Source: Vreelandella sp042466685
GTDB lineage: Bacteria > Pseudomonadota > Gammaproteobacteria > Pseudomonadales > Halomonadaceae
Assembly (NCBI RefSeq): GCF_042466685.1
Contig: NZ_CP170448.1
Coordinates: forward strand, 3,100,001 to 3,164,000
Length of the DNA stretch: 64,000 nt
Direction of reading: 5' to 3'
The notes beneath the pieces were generated by a model. It was not told the DNA's origin. It searched no databases and saw only the letters and a list, made by a program, of their open reading frames with translations. Position 1 is the first letter of the stretch, and every line of letters begins with the position of its first letter. A program made the position numbers and the translations under genes. Below, in pieces: positions 1-9,096 of the stretch.

Positions 1-2204
1 AGGGCTTCGTAGTTGCCACCGTCGGTGCCGCTGATGCTGAGGGTCTGGCTCTCGTCGCCTTGCTGGAAGACGTCGTCCGCCCGGCTGGCGAACGTCACGC
101 TGCCTTCGGTGGCGTTGGCGGCAATGACGATCTGCTCACCGTTGGACAGTGTGATCGTGAGGTCTGTGGCCGGGGCGTTGTTCACGCGGGCGGTGACGGT
201 GATGTCGTTGCCTTCGGTGACGGTCTCCGGGGCGTCCAGGGTGATGGTGGTGACGTCGCTGTCGTCGACCGTGGTCACCGTGGCGGTGCTGGTCGTGTCG
301 AGGGCTTCGTAGTTGCCACCGTCGGTGCCGCTGATGCTGAGGGTCTGGCTCTCGTCGCCTTGCTGGAAGACGTCGTCCGCCCGGCTGGCGAACGTCACGC
401 TGCCTTCGGTGGCGTTGGCGGCAATGACGATCTGCTCACCGTTGGACAGTGTGATCGTGAGGTCTGTGGCCGGGGCGTTGTTCACGCGGGCGGTGACGGT
501 GATGTCGTTGCCTTCGGTGACGGTCTCCGGGGCGTCCAGGGTGATGGTGGTGACGTCGCTGTCGTCGACCGTGGTCACCGTGGCGGTGCTGGTCGTGTCG
601 AGGGCTTCGTAGTTGCCACCGTCGGTGCCGCTGATGCTGAGGGTCTGGCTCTCGTCGCCTTGCTGGAAGACGTCGTCCGCCCGGCTGGCGAACGTCACGC
701 TGCCTTCGGTGGCGTTGGCGGCAATGACGATCTGCTCACCGTTGGACAGTGTGATCGTGAGGTCTGTGGCCGGGGCGTTGTTCACGCGGGCGGTGACGGT
801 GATGTCGTTGCCTTCGGTGACGGTCTCCGGGGCGTCCAGGGTGATGGTGGTGACGTCGCTGTCGTCGACCGTGGTCACCGTGGCGGTGCTGGTCGTGTCG
901 AGGGCTTCGTAGTTGCCACCGTCGGTGCCGCTGATGCTGAGGGTCTGGCTCTCGTCGCCTTGCTGGAAGACGTCGTCCGCCCGGCTGGCGAACGTCACGC
1001 TGCCTTCGGTGGCGTTGGCGGCAATGACGATCTGCTCACCGTTGGACAGTGTGATCGTGAGGTCTGTGGCCGGGGCGTTGTTCACGCGGGCGGTGACGGT
1101 GATGTCGTTGCCTTCGGTGACGGTCTCCGGGGCGTCCAGGGTGATGGTGGTGACGTCGCTGTCGTCGACCGTGGTCACCGTGGCGGTGCTGGTCGTGTCG
1201 AGGGCTTCGTAGTTGCCACCGTCGGTGCCGCTGATGCTGAGGGTCTGGCTCTCGTCGCCTTGCTGGAAGACGTCGTCCGCCCGGCTGGCGAACGTCACGC
1301 TGCCTTCGGTGGCGTTGGCGGCAATGACGATCTGCTCACCGTTGGACAGTGTGATCGTGAGGTCTGTGGCCGGGGCGTTGTTCACGCGGGCGGTGACGGT
1401 GATGTCGTTGCCTTCGGTGACGGTCTCCGGGGCGTCCAGGGTGATGGTGGTGACGTCGCTGTCGTCGACCGTGGTCACCGTGGCGGTGCTGGTCGTGTCG
1501 AGGGCTTCGTAGTTGCCACCGTCGGTGCCGCTGATGCTGAGGGTCTGGCTCTCGTCGCCTTGCTGGAAGACGTCGTCCGCCCGGCTGGCGAACGTCACGC
1601 TGCCTTCGGTGGCGTTGGCGGCAATGACGATCTGCTCACCGTTGGACAGTGTGATCGTGAGGTCTGTGGCCGGGGCGTTGTTCACGCGGGCGGTGACGGT
1701 GATGTCGTTGCCTTCGGTGACGGTCTCCGGGGCGTCCAGGGTGATGGTGGTGACGTCGCTGTCGTCAACCGTGGTCACCGTGGCGGTGCTGGTCGTGTCG
1801 AGGGCTTCGTAGTTGCCACCGTCGGTGCCGCTGATGCTGAGGGTCTGGCTCTCGTCGCCTTGCTGGAAGACGTCGTCCGCCCGGCTGGCGAACGTCACGC
1901 TGCCTTCGGTGGCGTTGGCGGCAATGACGATCTGCTCACCGTTGGACAGTGTGATCGTGAGGTCTGTGGCCGGGGCGTTGTTCACGCGGGCGGTGACGGT
2001 GATGTCGTTGCCTTCGGTGACGGTCTCCGGGGCGTCCAGGGTGATGGTGGTGACGTCGCTGTCGTCAACCGTGGTCACCGTGGCGGTGCTGGTCGTGTCG
2101 AGAGCTTCGTAGTTGCCACCGTCGGTGCCGCTGATGCTGAGGGTCTGGCTCTCGTCGCCTTGCTGGAAGACGTCGTCCGCCCGGCTGGCGAACGTCACGC
2201 TGCC
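1..2204 (-). repeat. 300-bp perfect tandem repeats (7 full copies plus partial) inside the adhesin gene
   Basis: The period is exactly 300 bp (copies begin at 1, 301, 601 and so on). I see only G-to-A differences at 1767 and 2067 (copies 6 and 7) and at 2103 (start of copy 8). On the coding strand these are GTC-to-GTT (Val) and GCC-to-GCT (Ala), all silent. Identity stops sharply after 2204, where a diverged domain begins. The tract reaches the window edge, so the total copy number is unknown. Each unit encodes a 100-residue Ig/Calx-beta-like adhesin domain. Confidence 0.97.
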
Positions 2205-2948
2205 AGTTGTTTCACCAACGGCAATAGTGATCTGTTGACCATTATTCAGTGTAATAACCAACGGGCTACCCTGGGGGGCGCTACCAACGCTGGCGGAAAC
2301 GGTGATCGGCTCGCCTTCAACGACTTGCTGAGGAACACTTAGAGTAATGACATCAGTTACTCCAGCATCTGGTATTGGTTCTGGGTCAGGAGTAGGCTCT
2401 GGCTCGGGAGCCGGTGTTGGCTCTGGCTCAGGAGTTAGCTCTGGCTCGGGCACCTCATCTGCGGTATCTGTTGCAAAAGTACCACCGTCAAATTCAAAAA
2501 ACTCAGCGCCTTCTAAACCACCTTCAGTGCTAAAGCTTAGTGGGTCAGTTTCTTCGGCGATACGAGCAACACGCACGAAATCGCTACCACCGCCACCACC
2601 ACCGGCACCACCACCGGCTGCAGTCGCGTCAAGAAGGTCAAGCAGGTCGCCCTCTTCGTCGTCTAGGGCAGCAAGCAGAGCGTCAAGATCATCATCTTGG
2701 GCGCTAGCATCTTCAGTAGCAACGATAAGATCGCTAACAAGATCGGCAGTAACAGCCACTTCCTGGCCACCTTCTACTACATTGGCGCCAGTGCCGTCAG
2801 CAAAATCTAGTTCTACGCGACCAGTACTGGAAGTAATTAACGTTTCGCCTTCCTGAAGCGTGTCGCCAATTCGCAGTTCACGTAGATTACCCGCTTCATC
2901 ACGCGCCCATGCTTGGCCTGAAATAGCGATTACCGTTGCAGTTGCCAT
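1..2948 (-). CDS. LapA-type giant adhesin with N-terminal retention module (partial, C-terminus beyond left edge)
   Basis: The gene starts at the ATG at 2946-2948, preceded by an AGGGGTG ribosome-binding site, and is open to the left edge (982 codons seen). In order it shows a retention module (about residues 1-105), a TAAG motif (109-112) followed by a glycine run, an acidic stretch, a Pro-Glu linker (about 165-195), one diverged Ig/Calx-beta-like domain, and then 100-residue repeats, seven of them complete. In LapA-family adhesins the N-terminal module plugs the outer-membrane TolC-like pore and keeps the protein on the surface until LapG cuts after the first Ala of TAAG. The neighbouring exporter genes fit this role. 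The RTX secretion signal should lie beyond the window. LapD/LapG homologues are not in the window. The likely role is cell-surface adhesion and biofilm formation. Confidence 0.88.
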   Translation of the reverse strand, partial: MATATVIAISGQAWARDEAGNLRELRIGDTLQEGETLITSSTGRVELDFADGTGANVVEGGQEVAVTADLVSDLIVATEDASAQDDDLDALLAALDDEEGDLLDLLDATAAGGGAGGGGGGSDFVRVARIAEETDPLSFSTEGGLEGAEFFEFDGGTFATDTADEVPEPELTPEPEPTPAPEPEPTPDPEPIPDAGVTDVITLSVPQQVVEGEPITVSASVGSAPQGSPLVITLNNGQQITIAVGETTGSVTFASRADDVFQQGDESQTLSISGTDGGNYEALDTTSTATVTTVDDSDVTTITLDAPETVTEGNDITVTARVNNAPATDLTITLSNGEQIVIAANATEGSVTFASRADDVFQQGDESQTLSISGTDGGNYEALDTTSTATVTTVDDSDVTTITLDAPETVTEGNDITVTARVNNAPATDLTITLSNGEQIVIAANATEGSVTFASRADDVFQQGDESQTLSISGTDGGNYEALDTTSTATVTTVDDSDVTTITLDAPETVTEGNDITVTARVNNAPATDLTITLSNGEQIVIAANATEGSVTFASRADDVFQQGDESQTLSISGTDGGNYEALDTTSTATVTTVDDSDVTTITLDAPETVTEGNDITVTARVNNAPATDLTITLSNGEQIVIAANATEGSVTFASRADDVFQQGDESQTLSISGTDGGNYEALDTTSTATVTTVDDSDVTTITLDAPETVTEGNDITVTARVNNAPATDLTITLSNGEQIVIAANATEGSVTFASRADDVFQQGDESQTLSISGTDGGNYEALDTTSTATVTTVDDSDVTTITLDAPETVTEGNDITVTARVNNAPATDLTITLSNGEQIVIAANATEGSVTFASRADDVFQQGDESQTLSISGTDGGNYEALDTTSTATVTTVDDSDVTTITLDAPETVTEGNDITVTARVNNAPATDLTITLSNGEQIVIAANATEGSVTFASRADDVFQQGDESQTLSISGTDGGNYEA
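2613..2624 (-). other. Predicted LapG-type cleavage site (TAAG) in the adhesin retention module
   Basis: Codons 109-112 read Thr-Ala-Ala-Gly, directly followed by a Gly-rich flexible tract. In Pseudomonas fluorescens LapA the periplasmic cysteine protease LapG cuts at a TAAG di-alanine site at almost the same distance from the N-terminus. Sequence and position both match; cleavage itself is inferred. Confidence 0.75.
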
Positions 2949-3087
2949 GTGTCACCCCTGGATCAATGCTTGATCATTATTTGATTCCACTTACCTAGCC
3001 TAGCGAGTTAGCACTAGCGAGATTAGCGGTATATGAATCCATCCTAGGGGAGTAGGCAATTAAAAAGTATTGTACCGATGGACAAAA

Positions 3088-3112
3088 AAATGAGGCCATT
3101 TAGGCCTCATTT
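3088..3112 (-). terminator. Rho-independent terminator after the LuxR-type regulator
   Basis: An 8-10 bp stem (atgaggcc / ggcctcat, loop attta) is followed on the minus strand by seven T residues. It lies about 45 nt past the stop of the regulator gene and before the adhesin start. The adhesin is therefore probably transcribed from its own promoter in 2949-3085. A shorter T run on the other side could also make it work in reverse. Confidence 0.8.
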
Positions 3113-3155
3113 TGTAACGCAGCGACAACTAATTAACACTATGTTGATAGCTATA

Positions 3156-3782
3156 CTAAGAGCTTAACTGTTCAGCAACAGGCGCTAGCTTAAGAATAAG
3201 CTGTAAGCGATCTCGCACGGCAAATTTTTTAAAAATGGCGCTCAAATGTGCCTTTACGGTGCGCTCCGTAATATCGAGCTGCCTCGCCACCTCTTTATTA
3301 GTAGCACCACGAGCAACGGCAAGCGCCACACCCCGCTCGCGCTCGGTAAGCAGTTCAAGATATTCACCATGCTGAAATGATCCACCTTGATTGCGCTGCT
3401 GTAATGCTTTAAACGAGCCACCAAGCACCTTGGCCAGAAGCTCTTGACCTACCCATACGCCTTGATTGGATACCACCAAGGCCACCTGCTTAAGCAACTC
3501 AGGTGCGGCCAGAGAGTGGACATAGCCGCGCGCCCCCAGATCTAAAGCTCTAAGCGCTTCTCGGTCATTCGGCGCATAACTGAGCATGACTGCAACAGCC
3601 CCTTCAGCAACAACTAAAGGGACTAACTGTGGCCAATTTTCTACCGTAGTGGAGAGCCATACCAAGTCGTTTGGCTGCGCCGATTGAAGAACCGACTCAG
3701 GGTCTGATGAAGCTACATTATCAAATGCTTTTTTCCAACGCGCTTTCAAGTTACCGTCGGTGGTAATAAACCAATGCTTCAT
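3156..3782 (-). CDS. LuxR-family DNA-binding regulator with degenerate receiver domain
   Basis: This is a 208-aa protein with a REC-like fold (about 1-120) and a C-terminal LuxR/GerE helix-turn-helix (about 144-205, containing TERERGVALAVARGATNKEV). The position where phospho-accepting Asp normally sits (after the DLVWL strand) is Ser44. The acidic pair near the N-terminus and the usual Lys are also missing, so it is probably not controlled by phosphorylation. The start codon overlaps the stop of the upstream adaptor gene in a TGATG, so it is translationally coupled to the secretion operon. Inference: a local transcription factor for the adhesin promoter just downstream. Its target is not shown by the sequence. 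Confidence 0.85.
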   Translation of the reverse strand: MKHWFITTDGNLKARWKKAFDNVASSDPESVLQSAQPNDLVWLSTTVENWPQLVPLVVAEGAVAVMLSYAPNDREALRALDLGARGYVHSLAAPELLKQVALVVSNQGVWVGQELLAKVLGGSFKALQQRNQGGSFQHGEYLELLTERERGVALAVARGATNKEVARQLDITERTVKAHLSAIFKKFAVRDRLQLILKLAPVAEQLSS

Positions 3783-5212
3783 CAGCGTTCCCCCATGGAA
3801 TCACGCCACGCTCTTAAAACAGGCTTCAGCATAAACTGCATCACTGTGCGCTTGCCGGTTACTATATCCACCTGCGCCGTCATGCCAGGGATTACTTGTA
3901 GTCTATCGGCGACATTTTCGTTTTCTAAACTGCGCACTCGAACCTGATAGAAGGTATTGCCGTCATCATCAGTAATGGTATCGGCACTAATACGCTCAAG
4001 CTCAGCCTGCAAGCCACCATAAATGGCATAATCGTAAGCCGTGAGCTTGATAGTCGCAGGCTGCCCTGGATGCAAAAAGGCGATATCTTGCGGGGCGATG
4101 CGTGCTTCAACCAGCAACTGGTCGTCAGTAGGCACGATTTCAACAACCTCTTGCCCTGGCTGGGCAACCCCGCCGATGGTGTTGATGTGGATACGCTGAA
4201 CGATGCCGTCAACCGGCGAACGAATTTCGGTCAATCGAACGCGATCCTGCAGCCCTGTGCCCGATTGCTGTAATGCGTTTAAGTCACCGAGCGTTTGCGC
4301 AAGGTCATTCCGCCACTCACTCCGACGCTCGGCGCTTAGCTCCAGCAGTTGACCCTCGGCTTCTTCGACAGCGGCTTCAAGCCGTGAAACGGCAGCATCA
4401 GCCTGGTTACGCTCACCTGTAGCGCTGGACACATCCCTCTGCAGGCGCAACACCTCTACTTCCGAGACAGCCCCCGAAGCCAACAATGGTCGCGTCAAGT
4501 TAAGCTCCTGACTGGCCATATTGACCTCACGTTGAGCTGTATCGCGGCGAGCTTGTGCCTCTCGCAGCTCTTCCCGACGCTGACGAATACGGTCATTAAG
4601 TACATTTTCCTGTTCACGCAACTCTTCGCGGCGGCTCTCATAAACCTCGCGCTCCTGGGCCACAATATCTGGCACTTCTTGGCGCAGCTCTTCGGAAGGC
4701 TCAAACGCAGTGCCTGTTGCCAATGCTCGCAGCCTTTCAGCGCGTGCTTGAAGTGCATAGCGCTGAGCACGGTTTTCACGAAAATCCGAAACGAAACGAG
4801 TCGGGTCAATTTGCATCAGCACTTCCCCTGCTTCAACAATTTGTCCTTCGCGAATAAAGATTTGTTCAATAACGCCACCGTCAAACGACTGAATACGCTG
4901 CAACTGGCTGGCGGGGATCACCCGCCCCGCTCCGCGGGTCACTTCATCGATAGAGGCGAAATACGCCCACACTAAAAGCGCCACCACGGTCAGCAAAACG
5001 GTATACAGGAATAGCCGTGCACGAATGGGCTCTTGCTGCATACGCGCCCAGTCGGTATCGCTTGCCCAATCACGGTTTAAGTGGGCGGAAGAGACACGCT
5101 TGGCAAACAGCCGATCCATAAAAGGGCGAAATGGCTTTTGGCCTTTTTCTGAGAAACGGCCAATGGCATCAAAGCCTTTTTGCTCGGAGGTAGAAGAGGA
5201 TTTGCGCGCCAT
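3782..5212 (-). CDS. HlyD/LapC-family type I secretion membrane-fusion protein
   Basis: This is a 476-aa periplasmic adaptor that bridges the inner-membrane ABC exporter to the TolC-like channel. It has a cytoplasmic N-terminus, one transmembrane helix at about 69-88, a lipoyl-like half near 105-140, a long Ala/Glu/Arg-rich coiled coil (about 165-305), the second lipoyl half and beta-barrel, and a short hydrophobic tail. Length fits the HlyD family (430-480). The ATG at 5212 overlaps the exporter stop as TGATG, the same coupling as at the next gene. A GTG directly before it (5215) is a possible alternative start. Confidence 0.92.
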   Translation of the reverse strand: MARKSSSTSEQKGFDAIGRFSEKGQKPFRPFMDRLFAKRVSSAHLNRDWASDTDWARMQQEPIRARLFLYTVLLTVVALLVWAYFASIDEVTRGAGRVIPASQLQRIQSFDGGVIEQIFIREGQIVEAGEVLMQIDPTRFVSDFRENRAQRYALQARAERLRALATGTAFEPSEELRQEVPDIVAQEREVYESRREELREQENVLNDRIRQRREELREAQARRDTAQREVNMASQELNLTRPLLASGAVSEVEVLRLQRDVSSATGERNQADAAVSRLEAAVEEAEGQLLELSAERRSEWRNDLAQTLGDLNALQQSGTGLQDRVRLTEIRSPVDGIVQRIHINTIGGVAQPGQEVVEIVPTDDQLLVEARIAPQDIAFLHPGQPATIKLTAYDYAIYGGLQAELERISADTITDDDGNTFYQVRVRSLENENVADRLQVIPGMTAQVDIVTGKRTVMQFMLKPVLRAWRDSMGER

Positions 5213-7389
5213 CACGATGCCCTCCCGATCTGGCCTTTGCGCAATGCTTCGACCACAGTATCCCGCGGCCCATCAGCCACAACCTTGCCGGCGTCCATGA
5301 CTATAATTCGGTCGACCAATGAGAGGAGCGAGGTGCGGTGCGTCACCACCAGAATCGTTTTTCCTGCAGCCACGTTTGTCAGGTTGGCTTTAAATGCCTC
5401 TTCGCTGGCGTTATCCATAGAGCTTGTCGGTTCATCCAACAGCAGAATAGGCGGATCCTGCACCAGCGCACGGGCGATAGCGACGGACTGTTTTTGTCCA
5501 CCGGAAAGCGCTTGGCCGCGCTCGCCCACTTGCAGATCCACGCCATGGGGGTGGCTATTAACAAGGGACTCCAAACCCGCCAAACCAATTGCACGCAGCA
5601 ACGCCTCGTCATCAACGCGGTCACTACCGCCACCCGCGACAATATTATCCCGCAGTGACCCTGAAAACAGGCTAACGTCCTGGGGAACATAGCCAATATG
5701 GCGGCGTAGCTGCAGTGGATCTAACTGACGAATATCCACGTTATCAACCAGCACCGCTCCCGACGTTGGCTGATAAAACCCCAGCACTAATTTATTTAAT
5801 GAAGATTTACCGCAACCAATGCGGCCAAGCAGGGCTACTTTTTCACCGGCTTTGACCGTTATCGATACATCCTTCAGCGCTTCACGCTCTTCATTGGGGT
5901 AGCGAAGAGTGACTTTCTCAAGACGAATATTGCCAACGAAGCTGGGCTTTTCTACATAAGCTTTGCCCTCATGGCGCTCTACCTTTTTGTCCATTACTGC
6001 GTTGAGTGAATCAAGCGCCGTTGAGGATTGATGGTATTGCGCCAGCAGCGCCGCTGCCTGACTGATAGGTGCCATCGCCCGTGAAGAGAGCATATAGGCG
6101 GCAATCAACCCGCCCTGGGTGAGGTTGCCTTCGATAATTTGATAAACACCGACAATAATGACGCAGACCGCCACGCTGTGCTGCGCCCACTGGGCCACAT
6201 TGGAGACCGAGGTACTGACCATTTTTAACTGCGCGCCGGTACGGGAAAGGAAGGCCGATGATTTTTCCCAGTGGCGCTGGATCCGGCTTTCTGCCCGCAG
6301 CGCTTTAACATTTTCTAACTGAGAAATCGATTCCACCAACAGCGAGTTACGCTGTGCGCCAACCTCCCAGGTAGTTTGCGAAAGCTCATGAAGTTTTCCC
6401 TGAGCAGCCAGGGCGTAAAGCAGCACAAATACAATGCCCACCAATACCGGAAGGACTAGCCAAGGGCTAATCAGCGCGATAATCGCCGCAAACATTAGTA
6501 CAAATGGAAGGTCGACAATGCCCAAAATAGTCGCAGAACCAATAAAGGCGCGCACCGATTCAAAGGATTGAAGCGTCGAGGTAAACGACCCGGTTGATGC
6601 GGGACGCTCTTCTAAACGCAAACCTAATGCTTTGGCCATAATAGAGGAAGAGAGCTTCACATCCGCCCGGCTAGCGGCCAAATCGACAAAGCTGCTGCGC
6701 ATTAGCCTGAGCACTAAATCAAAGCACAGCACAATAAAGATGCCTATCGCGAGCACCCAGAGCGTTTCCGTTGCCTGATTGGGCACTACCCGGTCATAAA
6801 CGTTAAGCACAAACAGCGGCATGGCGATGGCAAACACATTAATGGCCACCGACCCGAGCACGATATCGCGATAGAGAGGTCTGTTTTCGCGAATAACGCC
6901 CCAAAACCAGTGCTGATCGCGACGCTTCTTGACCCCAGGTTCAGAGGCATTATCGGCGAGAAACTTAGGGCGGACATAAATAGCCTCGCCGCTATAGCCC
7001 GCATACAGCTCTTCAAGAGGCAGTTCAACGTTTGATTCAGATAGCTCAGGAAAGATGACGTTTGCTTTTTGCTGCTTGAGATCAATCCCTAACAGCACAC
7101 ACGCCCTACCCGGCTCCAACAAGAGAATAGCGGGAAATAGTGCAGGGTTTAGTGCCGACAGCTTGCTTTTAACAATCCGCGACGTCAGCCCGGCACGGGT
7201 AGCGGCCCTACCAAAGACGGAAGGCGTCAGCTTACCCTCCTCCAAGGGTAAGCCCGCTCTAAGGGCCTCTGATGACACCTCGTGCTGATGAAATGAGGCT
7301 ACCGCTTTCAAACATTCGAGTAACTCATCGCCTAATGGCTGCTCGCCAGCATTTGCAGCGGTCGGCCTTTCCAGCTTGGTTTGTGTCAC
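5212..7389 (-). CDS. Type I secretion ABC transporter permease/ATPase (LapB/RtxB-like)
   Basis: This is a 725-aa exporter that powers secretion of the adhesin. It has a C39-like N-terminal domain (about 20-150) lacking the catalytic DCG motif, so it acts as a docking domain rather than a peptidase. A six-helix membrane domain follows (about 170-460). The nucleotide-binding domain has Walker A GRIGCGKSS (522-530), signature LSGGQ (628-632) and Walker B ILLLDEP (about 648-654). Length and domain order match HlyB/LapB exporters. It is the first gene of the tightly coupled exporter-adaptor-regulator block, and the TolC partner lies 165 nt upstream. Confidence 0.94.
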   Translation of the reverse strand: MTQTKLERPTAANAGEQPLGDELLECLKAVASFHQHEVSSEALRAGLPLEEGKLTPSVFGRAATRAGLTSRIVKSKLSALNPALFPAILLLEPGRACVLLGIDLKQQKANVIFPELSESNVELPLEELYAGYSGEAIYVRPKFLADNASEPGVKKRRDQHWFWGVIRENRPLYRDIVLGSVAINVFAIAMPLFVLNVYDRVVPNQATETLWVLAIGIFIVLCFDLVLRLMRSSFVDLAASRADVKLSSSIMAKALGLRLEERPASTGSFTSTLQSFESVRAFIGSATILGIVDLPFVLMFAAIIALISPWLVLPVLVGIVFVLLYALAAQGKLHELSQTTWEVGAQRNSLLVESISQLENVKALRAESRIQRHWEKSSAFLSRTGAQLKMVSTSVSNVAQWAQHSVAVCVIIVGVYQIIEGNLTQGGLIAAYMLSSRAMAPISQAAALLAQYHQSSTALDSLNAVMDKKVERHEGKAYVEKPSFVGNIRLEKVTLRYPNEEREALKDVSITVKAGEKVALLGRIGCGKSSLNKLVLGFYQPTSGAVLVDNVDIRQLDPLQLRRHIGYVPQDVSLFSGSLRDNIVAGGGSDRVDDEALLRAIGLAGLESLVNSHPHGVDLQVGERGQALSGGQKQSVAIARALVQDPPILLLDEPTSSMDNASEEAFKANLTNVAAGKTILVVTHRTSLLSLVDRIIVMDAGKVVADGPRDTVVEALRKGQIGRAS

Positions 7390-7436
7390 AAAGACCTCTT
7401 TCCCCTAATGCCTATGTAGGCATCTATTTCCCCTAT

Positions 7437-7457
7437 GATTAGCGGAGGCCGCTAATC
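7437..7457. other. Perfect 9-bp hairpin between tolC-like gene and exporter gene
   Basis: GATTAGCGG and CCGCTAATC flank a 3-nt loop. No T run follows on either strand. A second short stem (ctctgt / acagag) lies nearby. A hairpin here in a probably co-transcribed mRNA could be an attenuator or an RNA-processing site that sets different levels of the channel and the exporter; this is inference. Confidence 0.4.
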
Positions 7458-7554
7458 CATCGCCGCCAAACGACGAATAACTCTGTTTCAGTACAGAGAC
7501 TATTCACACACATTAGCCGTTAGTGACCAGCGCATCCTCGTGGCCCAATTGCAG

Positions 7555-9096
7555 CTACTGGGAAATCATAGTTAGCTGCTCATTGTTGGCATAAGACGAC
7601 GTTAGCGTATCAGAGTGAGTGGGTAACGAAGAAATACCGCGCGTAAAGTCTTCTAAATTAAAGCCACGAGGCCCTTCCGTTCCACAGGCCATCTCATTAC
7701 TAAGCGTTATATCGTCGTAGCCAAGTTCGGCAAGGCTAGGAATATCGTCGCGCACCACTTCAAGAGTGTGCATAAGTTGCCCCATTGCAGCTAGCGTACG
7801 CGCTTGGGCCAAGGTTAAATCAAACTCAGCATTTGCGAAGGCTCGGCTGGCCTCGAAATATTCGTTTTCACTGTCAAGCACGTCCAACAACGTTCGCTGG
7901 CCAATATCAAACTGCTGCTGATAAGCCCCGCGAACTCGGTTAATCGACTGACGATGCTCATTTAGATAGCTCAGTTGCTCTTCCAAGCGCTGAGTATCGT
8001 TATAGGCAATTTGAGTAGTTTGACGAACATTTGTACAAGCCGCCTCACGTTGATTGACGGCTTGCTCAATCCGCGTGGCCGCCGCATCAAACGCTGCACT
8101 ATCAGAACCACCGCGATAGAGATTCATGCTAGCAACCAATTGAATACTGTGCTCGTCACTGCGTCCAGCTATTGAGTCGTCTTGATTATTGGTTCCCGTG
8201 CGCCCCTGTATATCAAGGCGGGGCATAAAGGCGGCTTTAGCAGCCCCTTGCTCGGCACGTTGCACAGCAATATTTTCAATCGCGGCATGGAAATCTGGGT
8301 TCCCTTCAAATGCCATTTCGACAGCTTGGTTAACATCCGTGGGCAGGTCAGCGGCCAAGCTAGGTGCAGGCGACATATTCTGGGGAGGAAGTTCGCCGAC
8401 GATACGCTGATAGCGCGCCGTTACATCGTGTAGGTTCGACGCCTCGGTCATCAAGTTAGATTCAGCTAACGCCAAACGGCCGCTGATTTGCTCCAGGTCA
8501 ACGCCACGCCCTGCCCCGGAAAGGGCGCGTTCTTCAATTTGCGAGAACACCCGTTGATGCTCGCGGTAATTATCTTGTGCTAAACGCACCATCTCGCGGT
8601 AGCGAAGCACATCAAGATACGTTCGGAAGGCTTCCAGCGTCACTTCTTCACTTGCGCCCAGCAACTCAAAATAGGCAATCAACCGAGTGCGATCCAACCG
8701 CTCTACTTCACTACGGGTGGCAAACCCATCAAACACCATTTGGGTGAGTGTAAGTTCCGCAAAGTCACTGCTGTAGCTTCCACGTCCATCATTTTGCTGG
8801 TCTTGACGCCCCACTCCTGCAGAGATATCGATCGAAGGCAAATAATTACCCTTTGCGACCCTGACATCGCTACCGGAAGCGCTAAAGTTCGCCCAAGCAG
8901 CATTGACATCGGGGTTCGTAATGATCGTTTGCTGAATCGTACTGGGAAGATCGGTGGAGCCTGGTGCGTAGAGGCTAGCGGGAAGAGACTGCGCTAACGC
9001 CGTAAGCGGGACACACGCTAACGTGGTCACTGTCAGCGGCTTGAACACATGGTGACAGAAGATTTTTTTGAGTCTCGATACGGCATTTTTGTTCAT
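7555..9096 (-). CDS. TolC-family outer-membrane channel for type I secretion (LapE-like)
   Basis: This is a 513-aa protein with a signal peptide (basic start, hydrophobic core, cleavage likely after AQS or ALA near residue 35). Two outer-membrane efflux repeats follow, with long heptad-rich helices and the typical internal duplication (about 55-260 and 265-470). It supplies the outer-membrane exit duct, and in LapA systems the adhesin N-terminus stays lodged in this pore. It is the first gene of the locus, read on the minus strand ahead of the exporter. The C-terminal tail after about residue 470 is of unknown use. Confidence 0.9.
   Translation of the reverse strand: MNKNAVSRLKKIFCHHVFKPLTVTTLACVPLTALAQSLPASLYAPGSTDLPSTIQQTIITNPDVNAAWANFSASGSDVRVAKGNYLPSIDISAGVGRQDQQNDGRGSYSSDFAELTLTQMVFDGFATRSEVERLDRTRLIAYFELLGASEEVTLEAFRTYLDVLRYREMVRLAQDNYREHQRVFSQIEERALSGAGRGVDLEQISGRLALAESNLMTEASNLHDVTARYQRIVGELPPQNMSPAPSLAADLPTDVNQAVEMAFEGNPDFHAAIENIAVQRAEQGAAKAAFMPRLDIQGRTGTNNQDDSIAGRSDEHSIQLVASMNLYRGGSDSAAFDAAATRIEQAVNQREAACTNVRQTTQIAYNDTQRLEEQLSYLNEHRQSINRVRGAYQQQFDIGQRTLLDVLDSENEYFEASRAFANAEFDLTLAQARTLAAMGQLMHTLEVVRDDIPSLAELGYDDITLSNEMACGTEGPRGFNLEDFTRGISSLPTHSDTLTSSYANNEQLTMISQ

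Noticed and set aside
1..2204. Regular repeats as a CRISPR array
   Set aside because: The 300-bp units are contiguous, coding and without unique spacers.
60..2342. A 760-aa plus-strand open frame and seven identical 99-aa frames in the repeat tract
   Set aside because: They are antisense shadows. The 300-bp period is divisible by three, so any stop-free frame stays open. The minus strand has a start with ribosome-binding site, retention module and Ig-like domains.
2347..2856. Ser/Pro-rich 169-aa plus-strand frame
   Set aside because: It is the reverse complement of the adhesin Pro-Glu linker and Gly-rich tract.
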